From: Holothuria scabra
Lineage: Eukaryota; Echinodermata; Holothuroidea; Aspidochirotida; Holothuriidae
NCBI GenBank assembly: GCA_037179385.1
Contig: CM074190.1
Span: forward strand, 10,748,206 to 10,812,205
Length of the DNA stretch: 64,000 nt
Direction of reading: 5' to 3'
This document shows positions 1 through 13,581 of the stretch, in pieces (within the stretch, counting starts at the first letter, position 1; every line of letters starts with the position of its first letter). Under the pieces are notes generated by a model. It was not told the DNA's origin. It saw only the letters and a program-made list of their open reading frames with translations, and did no database searches. The position numbers were made by a program, and so were the translations under genes.

Positions 1-920
1 GGAGGGACAGGTCGTTTTGACTGGTAAGCTGTTAATAGCCTAAACCGCTAAGGCAAGGTCTCACTCTTAGGCTTTGGCTAACCGGATTTGCACAAAACCT
101 GACCTTACTAATTCTACAGACTCACTCCTACCAGGGAGTTGTCAGGGCCCTGACAACTCTCTGCTCCTACAGTACAATACACGGTATAGCTAACGTTGCA
201 ACATAGCCTAGCCTACAGACTGTACAGTACTACTAAGTTAGGCCTAATGCTAGCCTAGGCTAACGTTACTTAGGCCTAACCAGGTTAGGAATGCTTAGGC
301 TAGTCTGTAGCCAAACGTAGGTTACATCTTTCGAGCAGGATAATCTTGCTCTATTAGTAACACTTACAACCTGTATAACCGAATTTTTACCTAGCTTAGT
401 TGCACAAATTTGGCTATCGCTGTCTTGTGTCAGGAAGTCCCATAACAAACTTTCATTTGTTTACAAGTGCTACCACTGACTTATTATTTACATGGACTAC
501 TGAGCATGTTACACGTACGTTCTTAACGTGATTGTCGCCACTGTAATGACTGGGACAAAAAAAAAGCGCATAAAGCTGTCCGCCGTGAAGCTATAATTTT
601 TATGATTTGACTATGATTCTGTTATATTCTAAAACAGTTTGATCTAAATGAGAAAAATATCATAAACCTGCGATAACCTTACCTGGCATTATTTTGAAAA
701 TATATCAAGTTTCCTGCCAAATCTGTTGATTTGAACTGCTTGAGCAAGTTTAAACTTTTACACACAAAACCCCATACATCCTGCTCTAGGTACACAGCAG
801 ATAGCCATCTAGCTATACATGTATTACCCGAACAGTAGCGAAAGTCAGTGTGCAGTATGCTCTGTCCATGGCTAAGAAGTCCGTGGGTGCTACGTCACCC
901 TACATCATTTTTTTTATTAT
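1..920. other. Left flank, no gene recognised
   Basis: No coding region, RNA gene or element with paired termini was recognised here. The first 310 bases are rich in short words such as TAGGCCTA and CCTAGGC, which recur near 32.1 kb, 62.9 kb and 63.1-63.8 kb and look like a genome-wide compositional feature. The last four bases, TTAT at 917-920, match TTAT at 22487-22490 on the far side of the tandem array. Confidence 0.6.
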
Positions 921-1400
921 GGTAACGGACCACTAACTACAATACTCGTGCCTGGTAAAATGTTTACTGACAGACGAAGTGCCAGAAAAAATTTATGGGA
1001 TGTTGCTTCTGACTGTGTTACTTACAAAATATGATAATTTTTGCATTCGGATTTTGTAGACAATGAGTTGAAATACAGATTGTGCAAAATTCAAGGCAAT
1101 CAGACCAATTTTAGTGCCTTTTTTTTTTTTTTTTTTTATGGTATTACTCCGCTCTGTGAAATACCGTTTTTGAGTAGCTATTATGGCGGGAAACACGTCC
1201 CTATCATTCAAGGCTCTCTAGATCAAAATTTCAATGGTCGTGGTATAAAAATTTAAAGGTGCCATGAAAGCCGTGATTGTGAGCTTCGATCAGAGCGGTG
1301 GCATGTCCTGGTTGAAAACTTTTAGTGGGAGCTAGAGGGCACGGAAGTAGCCAAATTTAGTGTGTAAGTCAATGGGACTTTTAGTTAGTGGCCCGCTACC
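921..1400 (+). mobile_element. MITE module 1, left boundary of the array
   Basis: This is a 480-bp module with ~22-bp terminal inverted repeats. The left end reads GGTAACGG instead of the GGTAGCGG of all other copies, and the right end is CCCGCTACC. Its left flank is TTAT (917-920) and its right flank is TTTA (1401-1404), so the two flanks do not match each other. It carries a poly-T run of about 20 near 1119-1138. The 4-bp flanks suggest a transposon with a 4-bp target duplication, but I cannot assign a superfamily. Confidence 0.8.
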
Positions 1401-2430
1401 TTTACAGTACCGGACATAATGATTATGTCTCAAGAAGAAAAGGAAAAGTTCTAGCTAAGAAAGCTACGATTTCCTGCTTTGCTTTTGCGCTCCATTTGAT
1501 ATTATTAATATGACAAACCAACATTTCATGACTGGCGAAAAATGGGGAACATTCAAGCATTGCAACATTGTTCGGGCATGTTTCGGACAGCACGCGGAAC
1601 CAATAGTTTAGGGTGCGGAAGAAAGCGGGCGTGCGTTTCAGTTGCCCTGAATCCCTTTCAGGCTCCGGAACTTTCACTTGTATGTCGTGCAGCTGCAGAC
1701 TTAGGGTACAAGTTAAACATATGTTCCAACTGATTTCCAACACCGCCGTAAGTCAGTCGGTAGGTCGAATTGACCAAATTTATAACTTTTTCTAAAGTCC
1801 TCTCGACTCTCTGGCAAAGAGCCGTTCAGCGAAACCAACTTTGAAACTGCCTCCTAAGGAAGCTACAACCACTAAAGGAACAAACTTAAGTCTTCACTTA
1901 CGTCTTCAATCAAAACTCCCAAAGGCCACCCCACTCCCGCTTCAAAAAGGAATGAGCCGTGGCTGAGTGTAATGTTCAGCTTTCTAGTGATTTGTTTAGA
2001 GCATTTAACAATTTGTAAGTAGTATAAAAATGTTCATGATAAAACCATACAGTTATCTTTTCAAACTGGTGTTAATTCTGTGTCCAATGTTTCCAAATAT
2101 AGAACTGTCGATTTTTAACGGGGATTTTTCTTTTTTCTTTTTTTTTATTCCTCCTATATTTTATCGATTTCTTTCCTTTCCGACTGTCTTTTTGCTTCTT
2201 GTTTTCTTCACGAGGCTTTCTTTTCCTAATTATGACCTGCTTTAAACTTTTAAATCATGTTAATATTGACGTTTTCATTCATAACTAACATGATAAGGTC
2301 GGTCAAATTTACCCCCCCCCCCCCAACACAGTGGTTTTGCTGACTGTTATAAATGATTTTTAATTAAATAACTTCCACTTTTAAGATAAATACTATTCCA
2401 TTTTTACTGCAATTAGCGTTTGATTCGAAA

Positions 2431-2494
2431 GGCCTCAATATGATCAGAAGCCCCGGCTACGAATGTAGCCGGGGCTTCTGATCATATTGAGGCC
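2431..2494. repeat. Perfect 30-bp-arm hairpin in the array spacer
   Basis: The arms 2431-2460 and 2465-2494 are exact reverse complements around a GAAT loop. They start GGCCTCAATATGATCAG and end CCCCGGCTAC. The identical structure recurs at 5603-5666, 8763-8826, 11927-11990, 15090-15153, 18259-18322 and 21430-21493. No mismatch was seen in any copy, while neighbouring homopolymers vary. Its function is unknown; a cruciform, an RNA hairpin or the relic of a small inserted palindrome are all possible. Confidence 0.95.
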
Positions 2495-4092
2495 AAATTT
2501 GTACATCTTTCGAGAGCGACTCTTGCTTTTAGTAAAAAGCGCTCTGGAATGAATATTCAAAAGTCGTCAATGCGAAAAAGCTTCTTTTTTTTTTTTATGG
2601 TAACTATTCATTAAGACTGTTAGGGGTAGGCTTAAGCACCTAGGTGCCTATTGTCCCCGTGGCATGGATTGCTGATTTGTAACAAAGACAGTGGTTCTTT
2701 TGAACTTGACCAAGTCTTCCTCTGTGTACTTATTGCCGTCTCAACATAATATACGCCGTCATCCTACCAAAATATTATCAAGAGGGAACATTAGGACAAC
2801 TTTTGCAAACTATATTACTAAATAGGATGGGGTCTATCGTCAATTTAATATCAAAGTTGACTTACTGAAGTGCCTCTTATGCTAAAATGTGGGCCATCTA
2901 AAGCAATTTTGAGGAAATTGTGGGATTGAAAACTGGCGAGCATATATCAGCCTAGTGTTTGATGAGTGAGCTCTACTAGCAAAACTTCTTTGGGACATGA
3001 TTGTAATAAATCGAGTTGGTATCAAAGGATAACTAAGGGTGACGTCGACCTTGTCAAACTTCGACGAATGTTTGAGAGGTCATTTCACTCGTTCAGATTA
3101 GAGTGTAAGTCATTAAAGATTTATTGCAATTTCGCTACCTTACATATTCGAGAAAATCTTTCTGAAGAAGTCGTATAGCAATTTTAAATTTTAGGTAGAC
3201 CATAAAGCAGCCATCAGCCCCTCATTAATTGACGTTCTTGGATTTGGTCCTTCTAAAAGATTTTTGAAATTTTTGGCAGTGATAAAGTCAGAAATTAAGT
3301 ATTTATAAAGCAAGAGTTATTGCAACACTTATTATATTTCTCTTGGACTTACCACTAAACGAGACCCTTTCTCCGGCCCTTAGTTTCTTGTACAAGTTTT
3401 CACACCTGGAAATACCAGCCCTCTGGTTAAAACTCATACTGTGGACTCCGCTTTTTATTTCATGACCATTGAAATTTTCAGCTCAGTAGAGGACCTGGAA
3501 TGACCGGTGGGCTAGGTGTTTTACCATCCTTGTGGATGCTCAAAGGTACATCATTACACAGCGCAGTTATACAATCGACAAATGACACTGGATTTCGTCC
3601 AATTTTTCTGAATTTTGCACAGTCTGTATTTCAGCTCATTATATACGATGTACATTGAAAAATGATCCTGTTTTATTAGTTACATAGTTAGAAACAACTT
3701 CCAAAATTATTTGGAAGCACTCTTTTTTCACAAAATATTTTTCGGTGTAACAATATTTTAATATCTCGCTGGGTTGTCGAAATTTTGTCCAAAGCGACAT
3801 TTAATTGGAGGTAAACTTTTTATTTAGTCGAATTATGGCAAATTTAGCAGACCATGAGGAATCCTCAAACGGTCGTCATCTCTGATAGCCTACGTATCAA
3901 GGTAGTCAGGTTTTCTCCACGTTTTTGCCTTTTTATTGGTTTCAAACTAGAGAACAAATAGTCAAATACGGACACAATACAAATATAGACGCTTTTGTTG
4001 CGCGGTTGTAGGCTGGATTCGTACTTTGAGGAGCTTGACACACTTTTCGCGCAAATCTTCGCGCTTCCACGGTGTTGAGGTTACGCACTTTA

Positions 4093-7000
4093 GGTAGCGG
4101 ACCACTAACTACAATACTCGTGCCTGGTAAAATGTTTACTGACAGACGAAGTGCCAGAAAAAATTTATGGGATGTTGTTTCTGACTGTGTTACTTACAAA
4201 ATATGATAATTTTTGCATTCGGATTTTGTAGACAATGAGTTGAAATACAGATTGTGCAAAATTCAAGGCAATCAGACCAATTTTAGTGCTTTTTTTTTTT
4301 TTTTTTTTATGTGATATTACTCCGCTCTGTGAAATACCGTTTTTGAGTAGCTATTATGGCGGGAAACACGTCCCTATCATTCAAGGCTCTCTAGATCAAA
4401 ATTTCAATGGTCGTGGTATAAAAATTTAAAGGTGCCATGAAAGCCGTGATTGTGAGCTTCGATCAGAGCGGTGGCATGTCCTGGTTGAAAACTTTTAGTG
4501 GGAGCTAGAGGGCACGGAAGTAGCCAAATTTAGTGTGTAAGTCAATGGGACTTTTAGTTAGTGGCCCGCTACCTTTACAGTACCGGACATAATGATTATG
4601 TCTCAAGAAGAAAAGGAAAAGTTCTAGCTAAGAAAGCTACGATTTCCTGCTTTGCTTTTGCGCTCCATTTGATATTATTAATATGACAAACCAACATTTC
4701 ATGACTGGCGAAAAATGGGGAACATTCAAGCATTGCAACATTGTTCGGGCATGTTTCGGACAGCACGCGGAACCAATAGTTTAGGGTGCGGAAGAAAGGG
4801 GGCGTGCGTTTCAGTTGCCCTGAATCCCTTTCAGGCTCCGGAACTTTCACTTGTATGTCGTGCAGCTGCAGACTTAGGGTACAAGTTAAACATATGTTCC
4901 AACTGATTTCCAACACCGCCGTAAGTCAGTCGGTAGGTCGAATTGACCAAATTTATAACTTTTTCTAAAGTCCTCTCGACTCTCTGGCAAAGAGCCGTTC
5001 AGCGAAACCAACTTTGAAACTGCCTCCTAAGGAAGCTACAACCACTAAAGGAACAAACTTAAGTCTTCACTTACGTCTTCAATCAAAACTCCCAAAGGCC
5101 ACCCCACTCCCGCTTCAAAAAGGAATGAGCCGTGGCTGAGTGTAATGTTCAGCTTTCTAGTGATTTGTTTAGAGCATTTAACAATTTGTAAGTAGTATAA
5201 AAATGTTCATGATAAAACCATACAGTTATCTTTTCAAACTGGTGTTAATTCTGTGTCCAATGTTTCCAAATATAGAACTGTCGATTTTTAACGGGGATTT
5301 TTCTTTTTTCTTTTTTTTTATTCCTCCTATATTTTATCGATTTCTTTCCTTTCCGACTGTCTTTTTGCTTCTTGTTTTCTTCACGAGGCTTTCTTTTCCT
5401 AATTATGACCTGCTTTAAACTTTTAAATCATGTTAATATTGACGTTTTCATTCATAACTAACATGATAAGGTCGGTCAAATTTACCCCCCCCCCCCAACA
5501 CAGTGGTTTTGCTGACTGTTATAAATGATTTTTAATTAAATAACTTCCACTTTTAAGATAAATACTATTCCATTTTTACTGCAATTAGCGTTTGATTCGA
5601 AAGGCCTCAATATGATCAGAAGCCCCGGCTACGAATGTAGCCGGGGCTTCTGATCATATTGAGGCCAAATTTGTACATCTTTCGAGAGCGACTCTTGCTT
5701 TTAGTAAAAAGCGCTCTGGAATGAATATTCAAAAGTCGTCAATGCGAAAAAGCTTCTTTTTTTTATGGTTACTATTCATTAAGACTGTTAGGGGTAGGCT
5801 TAAGCACCTAGGTGCCTATTGTCCCCGTGGCATGGATTGCTGATTTGTAACAAAGACAGTGGTTCTTTTGAACTTGACCAAGTCTTCCTCTGTGTACTTA
5901 TTGCCGTCTCAACATAATATACGCCGTCATCCTACCAAAATATTATCAAGAGGGAACATTAGGACAACTTTTGCAAACTATATTACTAAATAGGATGGGG
6001 TCTATCGTCAATTTAATATCAAAGTTGACTTACTGAAGTGCCTCTTATGCTAAAATGTGGGCCATCTAAAGCAATTTTGAGGAAATTGTGGGATTGAAAA
6101 CTGGCGAGCATATATCAGCCTAGTGTTTGATGAGTGAGCTCTACTAGCAAAACTTCTTTGGGACATGATTGTAATAAATCGAGTTGGTATCAAAGGATAA
6201 CTAAGGGTGACGTCGACCTTGTCAAACTTCGACGAATGTTTGAGAGGTCATTTCACTCGTTCAGATTAGAGTGTAAGTCATTAAAGATTTATTGCAATTT
6301 CGCTACCTTACATATTCGAGAAAATCTTTCTGAAGAAGTCGTATAGCAATTTTAAATTTTAGGTAGACCATAAAGCAGCCATCAGCCCCTCATTAATTGA
6401 CGTTCTTGGATTTGGTCCTTCTAAAAGATTTTTGAAATTTTTGGCAGTGATAAAGTCAGAAATTAAGTATTTATAAAGCAAGAGTTATTGCAACACTTAT
6501 TATATTTCTCTTGGACTTACCACTAAACGAGACCCTTTCTCCGGCCCTTAGTTTCTTGTACAAGTTTTCACACCTGGAAATACCAGCCCTCTGGTTAAAA
6601 CTCATACTGTGGACTCCGCTTTTTATTTCATGACCATTGAAATTTTCAGCTCAGTAGAGGACCTGGAATGACCGGTGGGCTAGGTGTTTTACCATCCTTG
6701 TGGATGCTCAAAGGTACATCATTACACAGCGCAGTTATACAATCGACAAATGACACTGGATTTCGTCCAATTTTTCTGAATTTTGCACAGTCTGTATTTC
6801 AGCTCATTATATACGATGTACATTGAAAAATGATCCTGTTTTATTAGTTACATAGTTAGAAACAACTTCCAAAATTATTTGGAAGCACTCTTTTTTCACA
6901 AAATATTTTTCGGTGTAACAATATTTTAATATCTCGCTGGGTTGTCGAAATTTTGTCCAAAGCGACATTTAATTGGAGGTAAACTTTTTATTTAGTCGAA

Positions 7001-7260
7001 TTATGGCAAATTTAGCAGACCATGAGGAATCCTCAAACGGTCGTCATCTCTGATAGCCTACGTATCAAGGTAGTCAGGTTTTCTCCACGTTTTTGCCTTT
7101 TTATTGGTTTCAAACTAGAGAACAAATAGTCAAATACGGACACAATACAAATATAGACGCTTTTGTTGCGCGGTTGTAGGCTGGATTCGTACTTTGAGGA
7201 GCTTGACACACTTTTCGCGCAAATCTTCGCGCTTCCACGGTGTTGAGGTTACGCACTTTA
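4093..7260 (+). repeat. Array unit 2
   Basis: Full unit, 3168 bp. The MITE module is 4093-4573, flanked on both sides by TTTA. The hairpin is 5603-5666. After the MITE poly-T run it has the ATGTGATATT variant, shared with units 4 and 5; units 1, 3, 6 and 7 read ATGGTATT. Confidence 0.9.
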
Positions 7261-10200
7261 GGTAGCGGACCACTAACTACAATACTCGTGCCTGGTAAAA
7301 TGTTTACTGACAGACGAAGTGCCAGAAAAAATTTATGGGATGTTGTTTCTGACTGTGTTACTTACAAAATATGATAATTTTTGCATTCGGATTTTGTAGA
7401 CAATGAGTTGAAATACAGATTGTGCAAAATTCAAGGCAATCAGACCAATTTTAGTGCCCTTTTTTTTTTTTTATGGTATTACTCCGCTCTGTGAAATACC
7501 GTTTTTGAGTAGCTATTATGGCGGGAAACACGTCCCTATCATTCAAGGCTCTCTAGATCAAAATTTCAATGGTCGTGGTATAAAAATTTAAAGGTGCCAT
7601 GAAAGCCGTGATTGTGAGCTTCGATCAGAGCGGTGGCATGTCCTGGTTGAAAACTTTTAGTGGGAGCTAGAGGGCACGGAAGTAGCCAAATTTAGTGTGT
7701 AAGTCAATGGGACTTTTAGTTAGTGGCCCGCTACCTTTACAGTACCGGACATAATGATTATGTCTCAAGAAGAAAAGGAAAAGTTCTAGCTAAGAAAGCT
7801 ACGATTTCCTGCTTTGCTTTTGCGCTCCATTTGATATTATTAATATGACAAACCAACATTTCATGACTGGCGAAAAATGGGGAACATTCAAGCATTGCAA
7901 CATTGTTCGGGCATGTTTCGGACAGCACGCGGAACCAATAGTTTAGGGTGCGGAAGAAAGGGGCGTGCGTTTCAGTTGCCCTGAATCCCTTTCAGGCTCC
8001 GGAACTTTCACTTGTATGTCGTGCAGCTGCAGACTTAGGGTACAAGTTAAACATATGTTCCAACTGATTTCCAACACCGCCGTAAGTCAGTCGGTAGGTC
8101 GAATTGACCAAATTTATAACTTTTTCTAAAGTCCTCTCGACTCTCTGGCAAAGAGCCGTTCAGCGAAACCAACTTTGAAACTGCCTCCTAAGGAAGCTAC
8201 AACCACTAAAGGAACAAACTTAAGTCTTCACTTACGTCTTCAATCAAAACTCCCAAAGGCCACCCCACTCCCGCTTCAAAAGGAATGAGCCGTGGCTGAG
8301 TGTAATGTTCAGCTTTCTAGTGATTTGTTTAGAGCATTTAACAATTTGTAAGTAGTATAAAAATGTTCATGATAAAACCATACAGTTATCTTTTCAAACT
8401 GGTGTTAATTCTGTGTCCAATGTTTCCAAATATAGAACTGTCGATTTTTAACGGGGATTTTTCTTTTTTCTTTTTTTTTTATTCCTCCTATATTTTATCG
8501 ATTTCTTTCCTTTCCGACTGTCTTTTTGCTTCTTGTTTTCTTCACGAGGCTTTCTTTTCCTAATTATGACCTGCTTTAAACTTTTAAATCATGTTAATAT
8601 TGACGTTTTCATTCATAACTAACATGATAAGGTCGGTCAAATTTACCCCCCCCCCCAACACAGTGGTTTTGCTGACTGTTATAAATGATTTTTAATTAAA
8701 TAACTTCCACTTTTAAGATAAATACTATTCCATTTTTACTGCAATTAGCGTTTGATTCGAAAGGCCTCAATATGATCAGAAGCCCCGGCTACGAATGTAG
8801 CCGGGGCTTCTGATCATATTGAGGCCAAATTTGTACATCTTTCGAGAGCGACTCTTGCTTTTAGTAAAAAGCGCTCTGGAATGAATATTCAAAAGTCGTC
8901 AATGCGAAAAAGCTTCTTTTTTTTTATGGTAACTATTCATTAAGACTGTTAGGGGTAGGCTTAAGCACCTAGGTGCCTATTGTCCCCGTGGCATGGATTG
9001 CTGATTTGTAACAAAGACAGTGGTTCTTTTGAACTTGACCAAGTCTTCCTCTGTGTACTTATTGCCGTCTCAACATAATATACGCCGTCATCCTACCAAA
9101 ATATTATCAAGAGGGAACATTAGGACAACTTTTGCAAACTATATTACTAAATAGGATGGGGTCTATCGTCAATTTAATATCAAAGTTGACTTACTGAAGT
9201 GCCTCTTATGCTAAAATGTGGGCCATCTAAAGCAATTTTGAGGAAATTGTGGGATTGAAAACTGGCGAGCATATATCAGCCTAGTGTTTGATGAGTGAGC
9301 TCTACTAGCAAAACTTCTTTGGGACATGATTGTAATAAATCGAGTTGGTATCAAAGGATAACTAAGGGTGACGTCGACCTTGTCAAACTTCGACGAATGT
9401 TTGAGAGGTCATTTCACTCGTTCAGATTAGAGTGTAAGTCATTAAAGATTTATTGCAATTTCGCTACCTTACATATTCGAGAAAATCTTTCTGAAGAAGT
9501 CGTATAGCAATTTTAAATTTTAGGTAGACCATAAAGCAGCCATCAGCCCCTCATTAATTGACGTTCTTGGATTTGGTCCTTCTAAAAGATTTTTGAAATT
9601 TTTGGCAGTGATAAAGTCAGAAATTAAGTATTTATAAAGCAAGAGTTATTGCAACACTTATTATATTTCTCTTGGACTTACCACTAAACGAGACCCTTTC
9701 TCCGGCCCTTAGTTTCTTGTACAAGTTTTCACACCTGGAAATACCAGCCCTCTGGTTAAAACTCATACTGTGGACTCCGCTTTTTATTTCATGACCATTG
9801 AAATTTTCAGCTCAGTAGAGGACCTGGAATGACCGGTGGGCTAGGTGTTTTACCATCCTTGTGGATGCTCAAAGGTACATCATTACACAGCGCAGTTATA
9901 CAATCGACAAATGACACTGGATTTCGTCCAATTTTTCTGAATTTTGCACAGTCTGTATTTCAGCTCATTATATACGATGTACATTGAAAAATGATCCTGT
10001 TTTATTAGTTACATAGTTAGAAACAACTTCCAAAATTATTTGGAAGCACTCTTTTTTCACAAAATATTTTTCGGTGTAACAATATTTTAATATCTCGCTG
10101 GGTTGTCGAAATTTTGTCCAAAGCGACATTTAATTGGAGGTAAACTTTTTATTTAGTCGAATTATGGCAAATTTAGCAGACCATGAGGAATCCTCAAACG

Positions 10201-10421
10201 GTCGTCATCTCTGATAGCCTACGTATCAAGGTAGTCAGGTTTTCTCCACGTTTTTGCCTTTTTATTGGTTTCAAACTAGAGAACAAATAGTCAAATACGG
10301 ACACAATACAAATATAGACGCTTTTGTTGCGCGGTTGTAGGCTGGATTCGTACTTTGAGGAGCTTGACACACTTTTCGCGCAAATCTTCGCGCTTCCACG
10401 GTGTTGAGGTTACGCACTTTA
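7261..10421 (+). repeat. Array unit 3
   Basis: Full unit, 3161 bp. The MITE module is 7261-7735 and the hairpin is 8763-8826. It has one G fewer in the run near 7960, shared with unit 4, and one A fewer near 8280. The G deletion breaks the 106-residue minus-strand frame that is open in units 1, 2, 5, 6 and 7. Confidence 0.9.
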
Positions 10422-13400
10422 GGTAGCGGACCACTAACTACAATACTCGTGCCTGGTAAAATGTTTACTGACAGACGAAGTGCCAGAAAAAATTTATGGG
10501 ATGTTGTTTCTGACTGTGTTACTTACAAAATATGATAATTTTTGCATTCGGATTTTGTAGACAATGAGTTGAAATACAGATTGTGCAAAATTCAAGGCAA
10601 TCAGACCAATTTTAGTGCTTTTTTTTTTTTTTTTATGTGATATTACTCCGCTCTGTGAAATACCGTTTTTGAGTAGCTATTATGGCGGGAAACACGTCCC
10701 TATCATTCAAGGCTCTCTAGATCAAAATTTCAATGGTCGTGGTATAAAAATTTAAAGGTGCCATGAAAGCCGTGATTGTGAGCTTCGATCAGAGCGGTGG
10801 CATGTCCTGGTTGAAAACTTTTAGTGGGAGCTAGAGGGCACGGAAGTAGCCAAATTTAGTGTGTAAGTCAATGGGACTTTTAGTTAGTGGCCCGCTACCT
10901 TTACAGTACCGGACATAATGATTATGTCTCAAGAAGAAAAGGAAAAGTTCTAGCTAAGAAAGCTACGATTTCCTGCTTTGCTTTTGCGCTCCATTTGATA
11001 TTATTAATATGACAAACCAACATTTCATGACTGGCGAAAAATGGGGAACATTCAAGCATTGCAACATTGTTCGGGCATGTTTCGGACAGCACGCGGAACC
11101 AATAGTTTAGGGTGCGGAAGAAAGGGGCGTGCGTTTCAGTTGCCCTGAATCCCTTTCAGGCTCCGGAACTTTCACTTGTATGTCGTGCAGCTGCAGACTT
11201 AGGGTACAAGTTAAACATATGTTCCAACTGATTTCCAACACCGCCGTAAGTCAGTCGGTAGGTCGAATTGACCAAATTTATAACTTTTTCTAAAGTCCTC
11301 TCGACTCTCTGGCAAAGAGCCGTTCAGCGAAACCAACTTTGAAACTGCCTCCTAAGGAAGCTACAACCACTAAAGGAACAAACTTAAGTCTTCACTTACG
11401 TCTTCAATCAAAACTCCCAAAGGCCACCCCACTCCCGCTTCAAAAAGGAATGAGCCGTGGCTGAGTGTAATGTTCAGCTTTCTAGTGATTTGTTTAGAGC
11501 ATTTAACAATTTGTAAGTAGTATAAAAATGTTCATGATAAAACCATACAGTTATCTTTTCAAACTGGTGTTAATTCTGTGTCCAATGTTTCCAAATATAG
11601 AACTGTCGATTTTTAACGGGGATTTTTCTTTTTTCTTTTTTTTTATTCCTCCTATATTTTATCGATTTCTTTCCTTTCCGACTGTCTTTTTGCTTCTTGT
11701 TTTCTTCACGAGGCTTTCTTTTCCTAATTATGACCTGCTTTAAACTTTTAAATCATGTTAATATTGACGTTTTCATTCATAACTAACATGATAAGGTCGG
11801 TCAAATTTACCCCGGCCCCCGACACAGTGGTTTTGCTGACTGTTATAAATGATTTTTAATTAAATAACTTCCACTTTTAAGATAAATACTATTCCATTTT
11901 TACTGCAATTAGCGTTTGATTCGAAAGGCCTCAATATGATCAGAAGCCCCGGCTACGAATGTAGCCGGGGCTTCTGATCATATTGAGGCCAAATTTGTAC
12001 ATCTTTCGAGAGCGACTCTTGCTTTTAGTAAAAAGCGCTCTGGAATGAATATTCAAAAGTCGTCAATGCGAAAAAGCTTTTTTTTATGGTAACTATTCAT
12101 TAAGACTGTTAGGGGTAGGCTTAAGCACCTAGGTGCCTATTGTCCCCGTGGCATGGATTGCTGATTTGTAACAAAGACAGTGGTTCTTTTGAACTTGACC
12201 AAGTCTTCCTCTGTGTACTTATTGCCGTCTCAACATAATATACGCCGTCATCCTACCAAAATATTATCAAGAGGGAACATTAGGACAACTTTTGCAAACT
12301 ATATTACTAAATAGGATGGGGTCTATCGTCAATTTAATATCAAAGTTGACTTACTGAAGTGCCTCTTATGCTAAAATGTGGGCCATCTAAAGCAATTTTG
12401 AGGAAATTGTGGGATTGAAAACTGGCGAGCATATATCAGCCTAGTGTTTGATGAGTGAGCTCTACTAGCAAAACTTCTTTGGGACATGATTGTAATAAAT
12501 CGAGTTGGTATCAAAGGATAACTAAGGGTGACGTCGACCTTGTCAAACTTCGACGAATGTTTGAGAGGTCATTTCACTCGTTCAGATTAGAGTGTAAGTC
12601 ATTAAAGATTTATTGCAATTTCGCTACCTTACATATTCGAGAAAATCTTTCTGAAGAAGTCGTATAGCAATTTTAAATTTTAGGTAGACCATAAAGCAGC
12701 CATCAGCCCCTCATTAATTGACGTTCTTGGATTTGGTCCTTCTAAAAGATTTTTGAAATTTTTGGCAGTGATAAAGTCAGAAATTAAGTATTTATAAAGC
12801 AAGAGTTATTGCAACACTTATTATATTTCTCTTGGACTTACCACTAAACGAGACCCTTTCTCCGGCCCTTAGTTTCTTGTACAAGTTTTCACACCTGGAA
12901 ATACCAGCCCTCTGGTTAAAACTCATACTGTGGACTCCGCTTTTTATTTCATGACCATTGAAATTTTCAGCTCAGTAGAGGACCTGGAATGACCGGTGGG
13001 CTAGGTGTTTTACCATCCTTGTGGATGCTCAAAGGTACATCATTACACAGCGCAGTTATACAATCGACAAATGACACTGGATTTCGTCCAATTTTTCTGA
13101 ATTTTGCACAGTCTGTATTTCAGCTCATTATATACGATGTACATTGAAAAATGATCCTGTTTTATTAGTTACATAGTTAGAAACAACTTCCAAAATTATT
13201 TGGAAGCACTCTTTTTTCACAAAATATTTTTCGGTGTAACAATATTTTAATATCTCGCTGGGTTGTCGAAATTTTGTCCAAAGCGACATTTAATTGGAGG
13301 TAAACTTTTTATTTAGTCGAATTATGGCAAATTTAGCAGACCATGAGGAATCCTCAAACGGTCGTCATCTCTGATAGCCTACGTATCAAGGTAGTCAGGT

Positions 13401-13581
13401 TTTCTCCACGTTTTTGCCTTTTTATTGGTTTCAAACTAGAGAACAAATAGTCAAATACGGACACAATACAAATATAGACGCTTTTGTTGCGCGGTTGTAG
13501 GCTGGATTCGTACTTTGAGGAGCTTGACACACTTTTCGCGCAAATCTTCGCGCTTCCACGGTGTTGAGGTTACGCACTTTA
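10422..13581 (+). repeat. Array unit 4
   Basis: Full unit, 3160 bp. The MITE module is 10422-10899 and the hairpin is 11927-11990. The poly-C tract of other units is interrupted here (CCCCGGCCCCCG near 11812). The unit combines the ATGTGATATT variant of units 2 and 5 with the G-deletion of unit 3, so it is a mosaic. Confidence 0.9.

Larger units (their letters stand above)
921..4092 (+). repeat. Array unit 1
   Basis: Full unit, 3172 bp. The MITE module is 921-1400 and the perfect hairpin is 2431-2494. Private variants include AAGCGGGCG near 1618 and GTTGCTTCTG near 1002. The spacer around 3590-3720 resembles, in inverted orientation and diverged, the middle of the MITE module. Confidence 0.9.

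Noticed and set aside
901..930. Array start derived from the spacer poly-T/TATGGTAAC segment
   Set aside because: The left edge (T-run then TTATGGTAAC) resembles the spacer text near 2590, but similarity stops after ten or so bases. The matching TTAT at both array ends is the simpler boundary.
1423..1743. Recurrent 106-residue minus-strand frame in the array units
   Set aside because: It is open in units 1, 2, 5, 6 and 7 but frameshifted in units 3 and 4 by a G-run indel. It has no recognisable domain and no excess of silent over replacement changes visible; repetition alone does not make it a gene.
2030..2245. Hydrophobic 66-71 residue frame in each unit
   Set aside because: Its Phe-rich middle is the translated variable poly-T tract, and its end changes with T-run length.
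2966..3178. Identical 70-residue frame in six units
   Set aside because: It opens with GTG rather than ATG, is lost in unit 7, and its identity only mirrors the near identity of the whole unit.
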